Part shown: in pieces, positions 1 to 7,610 of the stretch
Layout of the letters: the number at the start of each line of letters is the position of its first letter
How positions within the stretch are numbered: position 1 is the first letter of the stretch
Origin: Paucisalibacillus globulus
GTDB lineage: Bacteria > Bacillota > Bacilli > Bacillales > Amphibacillaceae
NCBI RefSeq assembly: GCF_900184735.1
Contig: NZ_LT855399.1
Location: 62,001-126,000 of the forward strand
Direction: 5' to 3'
DNA length: 64,000 nt
Translations under genes and position numbers: made by a program
Notes under the pieces: model-generated
The model's database searches: none
What the model was told of the DNA's origin: nothing
What the model saw: only the letters and a program-made list of their open reading frames with translations

Positions 1-7
1 CTCTAAC

Positions 8-33
8 ATTTTGTTCTTTATAAAGAACAAAAT
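8..33. promoter_or_regulatory. 26-bp perfect palindrome, operator-like, with a weaker second copy
   Basis: Bases 8-33 read identically on both strands, with core GTTCTTTATAAAGAAC at 13-28. A related imperfect copy, ATTCTTTATTGAGAAC, lies at 109-124, and a third dyad (AAATGAAA-ATTA-TTTCATTT) lies at 47-66. Repeated dyads of this kind in gene-free DNA usually bind a dimeric repressor. The regulated gene may lie left of the window or be the membrane protein at 261. No T-run follows, so a terminator is less likely. Nothing else is visible in 1-260. Confidence 0.4.
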
Positions 34-260
34 AAGTAAAAAAATGAAATGAAAATTATTTCATTTAATTGAATTATACAATAATATTAAGAAAATTCAA
101 TAGAAAGTATTCTTTATTGAGAACATTTAATCTAATTGTAAAATTAAATCGTGTCATATAGTTAAGTGGGATTTATAAAAGAGGATAGTTTTGTACAAAT
201 AGCTATGTTAAAATTATGAAAAGTGTAATAATTATTATTTTTAATGGGGAGGAGGGACTT

Positions 261-650
261 TTGTTTAAAAACAAGATTTTTTCAATCATCTTCCTAGTAG
301 GCACCATCATTACATGTATTGGAATCCTGCTACCTTGGATTGATACGATTTTTATGCCTTTCTTAGGCATTGGAACTTGGGGTGGCATGATTGTTTTCGC
401 ATTGTTAATCAGTAATGTCTGCTGTTTTTTCTTCGTTAGGAAGAGAGTGAAGCTCAGTTCCGTTTTGTTTATTTTGTCTGGCATAATAACGATCGTAATT
501 GTCTATCCACCAAAAGCGCTAGTTTCTGATCCTTTTGTAAGATATGGAATAGGTACATACGTTACGGCTATAGGGTACTCTTTTATCATTCTTTCTGGTA
601 TTGGTGGATTGTTACAGTCCGAAAAGAGTGGTCCATTTGAGGACCATTAA
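261..650 (+). CDS. Small four-helix membrane protein, unknown function
   Basis: I do not recognise a family. The chosen start is TTG at 261, because GGGGAGGAGGG lies at 246-256 just upstream; an in-frame ATG at 216 would sit before that ribosome site and add a poor leader. The 129-residue product starts LFKNKIFSIIFLVGT and has four hydrophobic segments (about residues 5-25, 30-50, 58-75 and 95-115), separated by short charged loops, with a soluble acidic tail. It is probably an integral membrane protein of the cytoplasmic membrane. It stands alone, followed by about 170 bases before the symporter operon. Confidence 0.6.
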   Translation: MFKNKIFSIIFLVGTIITCIGILLPWIDTIFMPFLGIGTWGGMIVFALLISNVCCFFFVRKRVKLSSVLFILSGIITIVIVYPPKALVSDPFVRYGIGTYVTAIGYSFIILSGIGGLLQSEKSGPFEDH

Positions 651-763
651 AGAAAGTACAAAGCTATAAAAAGATATTTAACCATTCACTCGCCAAACAA
701 AACCATTCAAACATAAAATCCAACCGTTTACCCTGAATCAATATTATGAATGTCCAAAATTAT

Positions 764-787
764 TATACTAATTAGTAAGCGCTTACA
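764..787 (+). promoter_or_regulatory. SigA -10 element followed by a CcpA cre box
   Basis: TATACT at 764-769 is a good -10 element; the -35 region is weak. Immediately downstream AGTAAGCGCTTACA (774-787) matches 13 of 14 positions of the cre consensus TGWAANCGNTNWCA and is centred on a perfect GTAAGCGCTTAC palindrome. A cre overlapping the transcription start normally means CcpA roadblock repression on rich carbon. The operon downstream encodes an acetate-type symporter, which fits carbon catabolite control. Confidence 0.7.
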
Positions 788-825
788 AATTAGGTTTAAT
801 TTTTGGATATTAGGGGGATGGATTT

Positions 826-1170
826 ATGGCTCAACCAAAGCTTTCGAGTGAAAAGGACAATCGAGTTGATTTTGAACGAGTGGAGAGTAGTCCGCAGTTT
901 AAGAAATTAATGGAGAACAAAAAGAAGTTTATTGTACCGATGACCATTTTCTTCTTGGTATTTTACTTTTTATTACCCATCTCAACATCCTATGGAACGT
1001 TTCTGAACACACCAGTCTTTGGTGACATTACTTGGGCTTGGGTATTTGCAGTTGCACAATTTGTGATGACCTGGGTTATTTGTTCGATCTATGTGAAAAA
1101 GGCTAATACCTTCGATAAAGATGCTGATCAAATTGTAAATGAGCAGATTGAAAAAGGAGGTAATGCCTAA
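826..1170 (+). CDS. DUF485 membrane protein, partner of the acetate-type symporter
   Basis: This 114-residue protein has a charged N-terminus (residues 1-34), two membrane helices (about 35-57 and 68-90) and a charged tail. The pattern FKKLMENKKKFIVPMTIFFL in the first helix is the DUF485 signature. Members of this family (B. subtilis YwcB, E. coli YjcH) are encoded directly upstream of SSS-type acetate symporters; their biochemical role is unknown. AGGGGGATG at 812-820 supports the ATG at 826. The stop shares one base with the next start (TAATG), so the two genes are translationally coupled. Confidence 0.85.
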   Translation: MAQPKLSSEKDNRVDFERVESSPQFKKLMENKKKFIVPMTIFFLVFYFLLPISTSYGTFLNTPVFGDITWAWVFAVAQFVMTWVICSIYVKKANTFDKDADQIVNEQIEKGGNA

Positions 1171-2699
1171 TGGATCCGGTTGTTATTGTTCTATTTCTTG
1201 CAATCGTATTGCTAACCCTTGTCATTACGTATTATGCGGCTAAACGTACTAAGTCTACAGGTGATTTCTATACGGCTGGTGGGGGACTTACTGGATGGCA
1301 AAATGGACTCGCGATTGCTGGTGATTATTTATCCGCAGCATCCTTCTTGGGGATTGCAGGGGCGATTGCGCTAAATGGTTTTGATGGGTTTTTCTATAGT
1401 ATAGGATTTTTAATTGCGTACTTAGTGGTGTTGCTTCTGGTTGCAGAACCACTTCGTAACCTTGGGAAATACACCCTTGCAGATATGATTAACTCCCGAT
1501 TTAATGCAAAGAGAGTAAGGGGAGCGGCAGCACTTAGTACTATTACTATTGTACTTTTTTACATGATTGCACAATTAGTTGGTGCTGGTGCACTTATTCA
1601 ACTTTTATTTGATATTCCATACTGGATTGCTGTTTTAATCGTTGGAGTCATGATGACGATTTACGTTTTATTCGGTGGGATGATTGCAACAAGCTGGGTA
1701 CAGATAACTAAAGCAGTTCTGTTGATGGCTGGTATGGTGATTATTTCCTTTATTGTACTCATGAAGTTTAACTTCAATATTGGGGCAATGTTTTCTGAAG
1801 TAAAAACGGCAACAAGTCATGGTGCAGATTACTTAAACCCTGGAATTAAGTATGATGACCCATTAGGTACCATTTCCTTGATGTTGGCGTTAGTCCTTGG
1901 TACTGCTGGATTACCACATATTCTGATGCGTTTCTTTACGGTTAAGGATGCGAAGACAGCTAGGAGTTCTGTTATTACGGCAACATGGACCATTGGGATC
2001 TTTTATATCCTCACGCTATTCCTAGGTTTTGGAGCAGCAATCTATGTTGGCCAAAGTGAAATCTTAGCAGCTAATCCAGGTGGAAACATGGCAGCACCAT
2101 TACTTGCTGAAGCCATTGGTGGAAATATATTATTTGCCTTTATTTCAGCAGTAGCATTCGCGACTATACTCGCGGTTGTGGCAGGTCTTGTATTATCCGG
2201 TGCATCTGCATTTGCACATGATATATATGGAGAAATTATTAAAAAAGGAAAAGCAAGTGAGCGTGAGCAAATGCTAGCTGCTCGTTATGCAGCACTAGGA
2301 GTTTCGGTGTTATCCATCCTATTATCTTTAGGAGCGCAATACCTAAACGTAGCATTCCTCGTTTCACTAGCATTCTGTATCGCAGCAAGTGCGAATTTAC
2401 CGGTTATTCTTTACACCGTTTATTGGAAACGCTTTAACACTTCTGGTGCCATTTGGGCATTACTGTCAGGATTAGGATCTGCATTAATTCTTGTATCCAT
2501 GAGTCCAAGTGTTTTCTCTCCGGTAGAAGGAGCAGCTTTATTTGTTGGAAATCCAATCTTCCCATTAGATAATCCGGCACTTGTCAGTGTGCCACTTGGA
2601 TTCTTAGGTGGATATTTCGGGACTATATTTTCTAAGGAATATGACTTTAAGAAATATGCGGAGGTTAAGGTTAGAGCGAATACTGGTTATCGAGGTTGA
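1170..2699 (+). CDS. Cation/acetate-type SSS symporter (ActP/YwcA-like)
   Basis: The 509-residue protein is a sodium:solute symporter with about 13 hydrophobic helices. It shows SSS-family patterns such as GDYLSAASFLGIAG (about residues 51-64), the GYTLADMI-like KYTLADMINSRF and the long LGFGAAIYVG segment. Pairing with DUF485 and the upstream cre box point to the acetate/short monocarboxylate branch (ActP, YwcA) rather than proline or pantothenate carriers; the exact substrate is inferred. It would bring acetate back in once preferred sugars run out. A REP-like hairpin follows the stop. Confidence 0.82.
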   Translation: MDPVVIVLFLAIVLLTLVITYYAAKRTKSTGDFYTAGGGLTGWQNGLAIAGDYLSAASFLGIAGAIALNGFDGFFYSIGFLIAYLVVLLLVAEPLRNLGKYTLADMINSRFNAKRVRGAAALSTITIVLFYMIAQLVGAGALIQLLFDIPYWIAVLIVGVMMTIYVLFGGMIATSWVQITKAVLLMAGMVIISFIVLMKFNFNIGAMFSEVKTATSHGADYLNPGIKYDDPLGTISLMLALVLGTAGLPHILMRFFTVKDAKTARSSVITATWTIGIFYILTLFLGFGAAIYVGQSEILAANPGGNMAAPLLAEAIGGNILFAFISAVAFATILAVVAGLVLSGASAFAHDIYGEIIKKGKASEREQMLAARYAALGVSVLSILLSLGAQYLNVAFLVSLAFCIAASANLPVILYTVYWKRFNTSGAIWALLSGLGSALILVSMSPSVFSPVEGAALFVGNPIFPLDNPALVSVPLGFLGGYFGTIFSKEYDFKKYAEVKVRANTGYRG

Positions 2700-2710
2700 T
2701 GCGGGACCAT

Positions 2711-2756
2711 GGGGACGGGTTCCTCGGCTCATTTGGGCCTGGGAACCTGTCTCCCC
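2711..2756. repeat. REP-like GC-rich hairpin element
   Basis: In an AT-rich neighbourhood, bases 2711-2756 form a GC-rich inverted repeat: GGGGACGGGTTCC at 2711-2723 faces GGAACCTGTCTCCCC at 2742-2756, with two G-T-compatible mismatches. Sequences of the GGGGACRGGTTC / GAACCTGTCCCC kind are scattered palindromic elements in Bacillaceae genomes, often linked to REP-associated tyrosine transposases. No such transposase is in the window. It may also act as a weak terminator after the symporter gene. A half copy is at 10660. Confidence 0.55.
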
Positions 2757-2837
2757 GGCCCGTTTTAGGAATAGTAGTTATGTTAGCTTGTTTTTCAAAA
2801 TATAGTAGTAGTAACTGGGAAAATGAGGAGGATATTT

Positions 2838-4562
2838 ATGAGTCAGGATACTTTAGTGTTTACCGAAGAAAAATTTGCGAGTTATCCACAACAACCTCAT
2901 GGTGGTAAATTGGTGGACCGAGTACTTAGAGGGAAAGAACGAGAAGAAGAGCTAGAACGTGCGAAACAATTACCAATGATTATGGTTGACTTAGAAGCAG
3001 TCATTACGCTTGAAATGATTGCGACAGGTGTATTATCTCCAAACGAAGGATTTATGAATGAAGCAGATTATAAGTCTGTCCTAACAGAAGGACGCTTAAC
3101 AAGTGGGGTTGTTTGGCCAGTACCACTTAGTTTCGCACCAATTGGTGAGCGAAATCAACAGATTATTAAAGGTTTATCAGTTGGAGATGAAATTGCATTA
3201 GCAGATGAGACAAAAGAGCCGGTTGCAATTATGAAACTGGAAGACATCTTCCATTATGATCGTGATTTCCGTGCCGAGCATGTATTTGGAACGAAAGATC
3301 GTAATCATCCAGGTGTTGACGCGATTTATCGCCGGATGGGTGATACGGCATTAGCTGGACCGATTACACTAGTTCGTCGCGTGCATTGGGGTCCATTTGA
3401 AAGTATTCGAATGGAGCCGAAAGATACATGGAAGCTATTTTATGAAGACAAAAAAATGAATTCCGTTGGTGGCTTCATTACTGGTGCCAATCCATTACAC
3501 CGCGGCCATGAATACATTCACCGCAACGCACTGGAAGAAATGGATGGCTTATTTGTGCAGCCGTTAGTAGAAATGGCCAAAAGGGAATATACTAGGCATG
3601 AATTCCGGATGTTATCGTATCGTGCTGTACTGGAAGAGTATTATCCAAAGGAACGAACCATGCTTGCACCATTACGTGTGACCTATATATTTGCCGGACC
3701 ACGAGAGGCCGTTCTCCATGCATTAATTATGAAAAACTATGGATGTACACATGCATTAATTGGCCGAGACCATGCTGGTATTGGTGATTATTATGATAAA
3801 TATGCAAGTCACACTATTTTTGACGAGTTTACACCTGATGAGCTAGGAATTGATATTCGATTATTCCATGAGGTCTTCTATTGCACACGCTGTGATAACC
3901 CGGCAACAGAGCAAACCTGTCCTCATGATAAGAAATATCGCATCAATATTTCTGGAACTGGTATCCGTGAATTACTTCGCTATGGCGTTTTACCGCCAAA
4001 AGAAATTGTTCGTCCAGAGTCTGCACGTATAGCTATGCAGGGGATTCAGCCTAAAGGAATCGATGAAAATGGGCTAGCGATTAATCCAGTTGGTAAAACC
4101 ATTAAGAGTATTTTTCCTTATTATCTAGAAAATACTCGTATTGGAGGACCAAAACGTCGAAATGCTCTTGATGCGGAACAATTAACGATTGAAGATCTAG
4201 AAGCAGTTGTGAATGATGTTCGCGAAAATGCAGACCGTATTTATAAAGGAATCTTTGATGAGTTTAGTTATGTGACCGATAACTTGCGAAATGTGCAACC
4301 AGATTGGGTAGCGGAGGCTCGTGATGCGATTCGCCGCCAGCAAGAAATGGTTGTCGATAATTTAGAGGAGAAGGTTGACAAGGCTCTAGAGAAAGCTTCT
4401 GATGAGTTTATGTACCAAGATAAATCGGAGGCAGAGAGGGAATTAGAAGTTGCAAAGCGAATTTTAGAGGATATTCCTGCACCTTTGCATAAGGATGATA
4501 TACAATATCGTACCTGGAACCCACTGCCGTATAAGCGTTATCGTGGTGGGGATGAAGAATAA
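2838..4562 (+). CDS. Sulfate adenylyltransferase-like protein with a long C-terminal extension
   Basis: The start is ATG at 2838, because GAGGAGG (2825-2831) covers the in-frame ATG at 2823. The 574-residue product has an N-terminal PUA-like part (about 1-170), the ATP-sulfurylase catalytic part (about 170-395) with HRGHEYIH and GRDHAGIGDYY, a small zinc knuckle CTRC..CPH (near residue 350), and about 170 extra residues rich in helices. ATP sulfurylase makes adenosine phosphosulfate from ATP and sulfate. The usual QTRNP sequence before the HxxH motif reads ITGANP here, so the conserved Gln and Arg are absent. The extension has no P-loop, so it is not APS kinase. No other sulfur-assimilation genes are near. 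Substrate or role may differ from classical Sat. Confidence 0.75.
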   Translation: MSQDTLVFTEEKFASYPQQPHGGKLVDRVLRGKEREEELERAKQLPMIMVDLEAVITLEMIATGVLSPNEGFMNEADYKSVLTEGRLTSGVVWPVPLSFAPIGERNQQIIKGLSVGDEIALADETKEPVAIMKLEDIFHYDRDFRAEHVFGTKDRNHPGVDAIYRRMGDTALAGPITLVRRVHWGPFESIRMEPKDTWKLFYEDKKMNSVGGFITGANPLHRGHEYIHRNALEEMDGLFVQPLVEMAKREYTRHEFRMLSYRAVLEEYYPKERTMLAPLRVTYIFAGPREAVLHALIMKNYGCTHALIGRDHAGIGDYYDKYASHTIFDEFTPDELGIDIRLFHEVFYCTRCDNPATEQTCPHDKKYRINISGTGIRELLRYGVLPPKEIVRPESARIAMQGIQPKGIDENGLAINPVGKTIKSIFPYYLENTRIGGPKRRNALDAEQLTIEDLEAVVNDVRENADRIYKGIFDEFSYVTDNLRNVQPDWVAEARDAIRRQQEMVVDNLEEKVDKALEKASDEFMYQDKSEAERELEVAKRILEDIPAPLHKDDIQYRTWNPLPYKRYRGGDEE

Positions 4563-4582
4563 AAGCAAAAGTTAATCTTAGG

Positions 4583-4624
4583 TAGGGTAACTCGCAGTAT
4601 CAAGCGTAGTTGCCCTTTTTGTTT
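4583..4624 (+). terminator. Intrinsic terminator after the sulfurylase-like gene
   Basis: AGGGTAACTCGC pairs imperfectly with GCGTAGTTGCCCT and is followed by TTTTTGTTT. This is a plausible Rho-independent terminator 20 bases after the stop codon. Confidence 0.65.
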
Positions 4625-4883
4625 GGTACGATTTTGATGGTGGTGGCTTTGGCACTTTTAAACTGGGTATATGACGAATTTTACACGTTGAGACGTTAAT
4701 TAAAGAGGCTATGATTTCCTTGAATTATCATTTCTATAGAAGATTATATCAACCTTGCAAAATAGCCCCACTTTGGTTTTAAGTCTTTTTAAGGGGAAGC
4801 TTTTTAAAGACAGGGTTAAACAATTGGTGATATACTCCTTTTTGGATACTATAAGAAATATAACAATAATGGGAATGATACAG

Positions 4884-7022
4884 ATGAAAGTAAGCTTCAA
4901 CATTTTTTTACGTGATATCAAAAACATTGGAACAAACTGGGTAGCTTTGATATTAATAGGTGGATTAATTTTACTACCTTCCCTATACGCATGGTTTAAT
5001 ATTGCTGCTTCTTGGGATCCATATTCTCAGACGGAGCAAATCCCAATCGGAATTGTTAATGAGGATGAGGGCGCGATTGTTAGGGAACAGGAAATCCATG
5101 TTGGTGATGAACTAATTGAAACCTTAAAGGATAACAAATCGATGGGATGGCAATTTGTTAATAGAAATGAAGCGATGGAACGGTTGGAATATGGGGATTA
5201 TTATGCGGTTATTGTTATTCCAAAGAACTTTTCTGAAAGCCTAGGAACGGTCATCACCGACAACCCAGAGAAAGCCAAAGTAGAGTATTATGTAAATGAA
5301 AAAATAAATGCAATTGCACCAAAGATAACCGATAAGGGCGCAAGTGTAATAGTGGATCAGGTAACTCGTAAGTTTACTGTTACAGTAAATGGTGTTATTT
5401 TTGAGAAATTTAATGAAATAGGGATTGAACTTGGAGAAAACTTACCTGACATAAAGAAATTCGAAGACTACCTGTTTACCTTAGAGGAGAAACTTCCGGA
5501 AATTCATCGTATGCTCAATGAGACAATTAATGATGCCAATCGTGCAGACGAAATGATTCGACAAGCTCAAGACTTTATCCCAGAAGCGGAAGATGCGGCA
5601 GCCAAGGGAATAAGTATAGTTGGGAATGCGAACGATCTGTTGAACCAAACGGAGCAAAGATTGGATGAAATTGAACCGAAAATTGATGAAGATATTGCTA
5701 GAATGCAAACAATAGTAACGGAAACCAATGACTTTGTTCAACAATTAGAGGGCAATCTATCTGAGGAGAATTCGGACAAGATATCGGGACAGATTACGAA
5801 TTCACAGGATTCCCTAAATAATATGGAAGAAGCACTAAATGAACTAAAAAATACAGAAGATAATTCGAATGAAACGAATGATACATTAGATCAAGCAATA
5901 CAAGAAATTCAAACAATAAATGATAATTTAACAAATGTAAATGAGCAGGTTAACAAGATAACAGATCAGGCTGCAGAATTGGAAAAATTACTTCCTAATC
6001 TAAAGGAAAACACATCCACGCTAAAAACGCAGCTAGATAATTTTGCGAAAGACTATCAAGAAGTAATTAAACCCAATGTAAAAGAGAAAGTAATCAGTGC
6101 AAAAGAGTCTGTCTCAAGAGCTAAAGAAGTGCTAGAAAAGGTTCAGACCGCGATTCCGGAAGTATCAGGAATGCTAAACAGAACCCAAGACAAACTTGCT
6201 AATGGTGAAGATGTCCTAGATGAAGCCTCCAATGAGTTTCCTTATATTAACGAAAAAGTGAATGAACTTGCAAACCGGATAAGAGAAATTCAAGGGGAAG
6301 TGGATATTAATGAATTAATTAACTTACTTCGAAATGATCCAGAAGCTGAGAAAGGATTTTTTGAAGAACCAGTATTATTAAATGAAAATAAGGTATTCTC
6401 CATTGCAAATTATGGTACAGGGATGACACCATTTTATACAGTACTTGCTATTTGGGTTGGAGCTTTATTATTAATTTCATTATTATCAACAGATGTTCAC
6501 CAAGCTCGTCAGAATTTTACTAGTAGACATGTGTATGCTGGAAGAATGATGACCTTCTTAACAATCGGATTTTTACAAACTATTATTGTAACATTAGGAG
6601 ATATGATACTCTTTCATGTGGAAGTTCGAGAGCCAGTATGGTTTGTATTATTTGGTATGATATGTAGTGCCATTTTCATGATAATTGTATATACACTAGT
6701 TTCCGTATTTGGTGACGTTGGAAAAGCATTAGCAATTGTGTTATTGGTTCTGCAAATTGCCGGATCGGGAGGAACATACCCAGTTGTCTTGCTCCCTGAA
6801 TTTTTTCAATTCATCAGTCCATTATTACCGTTTACGTATGCTATTTCCCTTATGCGGGAAGCGGTTGGTGGAATTATATGGGACAAGGCCTTTCATGATT
6901 TACTTTTCCTAGGAATATTCGGCCTGCTAGCTCTTATTCTGGGTGGAGGATTAAAAGAAGTGATTAATAAACAGACCCATAAACTGAAGGAAAAGGCGAA
7001 GGAAACAGGATTGTTTCATTAG
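4884..7022 (+). CDS. YhgE/Pip-family membrane protein
   Basis: The best start is ATG at 4884 (MKVSFNIFLRDIKNIGTNW), the usual N-terminus of this family; upstream in-frame ATGs at 4869 and 4875 cannot be excluded. The 712-residue protein has one N-terminal helix (about 20-40), a large outward domain of about 480 residues rich in Asn/Glu and heptad-like coiled coil, and five or six C-terminal helices of the ABC-2 permease type (about 515-690). This is the architecture of B. subtilis YhgE and the lactococcal phage infection protein Pip, which act at the cell surface; Pip is a phage receptor. No ATPase gene is adjacent. A TATACT -10 candidate lies at 4831-4836. Confidence 0.78.
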   Translation: MKVSFNIFLRDIKNIGTNWVALILIGGLILLPSLYAWFNIAASWDPYSQTEQIPIGIVNEDEGAIVREQEIHVGDELIETLKDNKSMGWQFVNRNEAMERLEYGDYYAVIVIPKNFSESLGTVITDNPEKAKVEYYVNEKINAIAPKITDKGASVIVDQVTRKFTVTVNGVIFEKFNEIGIELGENLPDIKKFEDYLFTLEEKLPEIHRMLNETINDANRADEMIRQAQDFIPEAEDAAAKGISIVGNANDLLNQTEQRLDEIEPKIDEDIARMQTIVTETNDFVQQLEGNLSEENSDKISGQITNSQDSLNNMEEALNELKNTEDNSNETNDTLDQAIQEIQTINDNLTNVNEQVNKITDQAAELEKLLPNLKENTSTLKTQLDNFAKDYQEVIKPNVKEKVISAKESVSRAKEVLEKVQTAIPEVSGMLNRTQDKLANGEDVLDEASNEFPYINEKVNELANRIREIQGEVDINELINLLRNDPEAEKGFFEEPVLLNENKVFSIANYGTGMTPFYTVLAIWVGALLLISLLSTDVHQARQNFTSRHVYAGRMMTFLTIGFLQTIIVTLGDMILFHVEVREPVWFVLFGMICSAIFMIIVYTLVSVFGDVGKALAIVLLVLQIAGSGGTYPVVLLPEFFQFISPLLPFTYAISLMREAVGGIIWDKAFHDLLFLGIFGLLALILGGGLKEVINKQTHKLKEKAKETGLFH

Positions 7023-7169
7023 AGGATATTGTTACTTTGGGGTGAAAGTTACTGGCCATGTGTCTGGCCTGTACCATGCACCCGCTCGAAGCCATCACCA
7101 TATCCAATAAATAGAAGCTAACATATTTTACCCCAAATGAAGAACACTATAGGTGTGGAGGTGTTCTTA

Positions 7170-7319
7170 ATGGGAAAAAAGAAGCTTAGTAGCGGTGGAT
7201 TCAGTGATGAACAAGCGGTACGAAAAAAGCTTTCGAAACAATTTGACCATGAATTTGCGAATGAGCCACTGACACCAAATGAAAAGTACAACAATAAGAA
7301 AACCAAAAAGCGTCAGTAA
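7170..7319 (+). CDS. sspO: Small acid-soluble spore protein O
   Basis: GGAGGTG at 7157-7163 sets the start at ATG 7170, giving 49 residues. The C-terminal half EFANEPLTPNEKYNNKKTKK matches the SspO (CotK) family, whose members are very short, Lys/Asn-rich and found in the spore core. An upstream in-frame ATG at 7137 precedes the ribosome site and is rejected. This gene is direct evidence that the organism makes endospores. SspO genes are transcribed by the forespore factor SigG; I could not read a convincing SigG promoter. A second small gene follows 28 bases downstream. Confidence 0.8.
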   Translation: MGKKKLSSGGFSDEQAVRKKLSKQFDHEFANEPLTPNEKYNNKKTKKRQ

Positions 7320-7347
7320 GTTATTTCGCTGGTAAGGAGTTCATGTG

Positions 7348-7551
7348 ATGCCAGAAAGAGACACAGGAACAGAAACCACTCCACATCCGGATGGTAAAAA
7401 GGAAAGTATTATCAACGATTCTATAGGTACCCAAATCGGGATGAAATATGGGAAACGTCGTGATACGGAGTTTAGTACGCTCACTGAAATTCAGGATAAG
7501 CAGATGAAGAAGTTTGAGAAGATGATGCGGGGTAATCCTGTAGAGGAATAA
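7348..7551 (+). CDS. Small hydrophilic protein downstream of sspO, unknown function
   Basis: AAGGAG at 7334-7339 supports ATG 7348 (GTG at 7345 is also possible). The 67-residue product is very hydrophilic, with alternating acidic and basic residues and no membrane segment or signal. It does not resemble SspP, the usual partner of SspO. The position 28 bases after sspO and before a shared terminator suggests co-transcription and a sporulation link, which is inference only. Confidence 0.6.
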   Translation: MPERDTGTETTPHPDGKKESIINDSIGTQIGMKYGKRRDTEFSTLTEIQDKQMKKFEKMMRGNPVEE

Positions 7552-7567
7552 AGTTGATAATAAAAAA

Positions 7568-7605
7568 GTGGACAGGATTTTTATACCTGTCCACTTGTAA
7601 TTTTA
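7568..7605. terminator. Bidirectional intrinsic terminator
   Basis: GTGGACAGG (7568-7576) pairs exactly with CCTGTCCAC (7586-7594), with A-rich and T-rich flanks on both sides. It lies between the convergent small gene at 7348 and the antiporter at 7611 and can serve both. Confidence 0.85.
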
Positions 7606-7610
7606 ACTGA

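Noticed and set aside
2823-2837. Earlier ATG for the sulfurylase-like gene
   Set aside because: The codon lies inside the AGGAGG ribosome site of ATG 2838.
4401-4562. APS kinase domain at the end of the sulfurylase-like protein
   Set aside because: No P-loop or other APS kinase motif in the C-terminal 170 residues.
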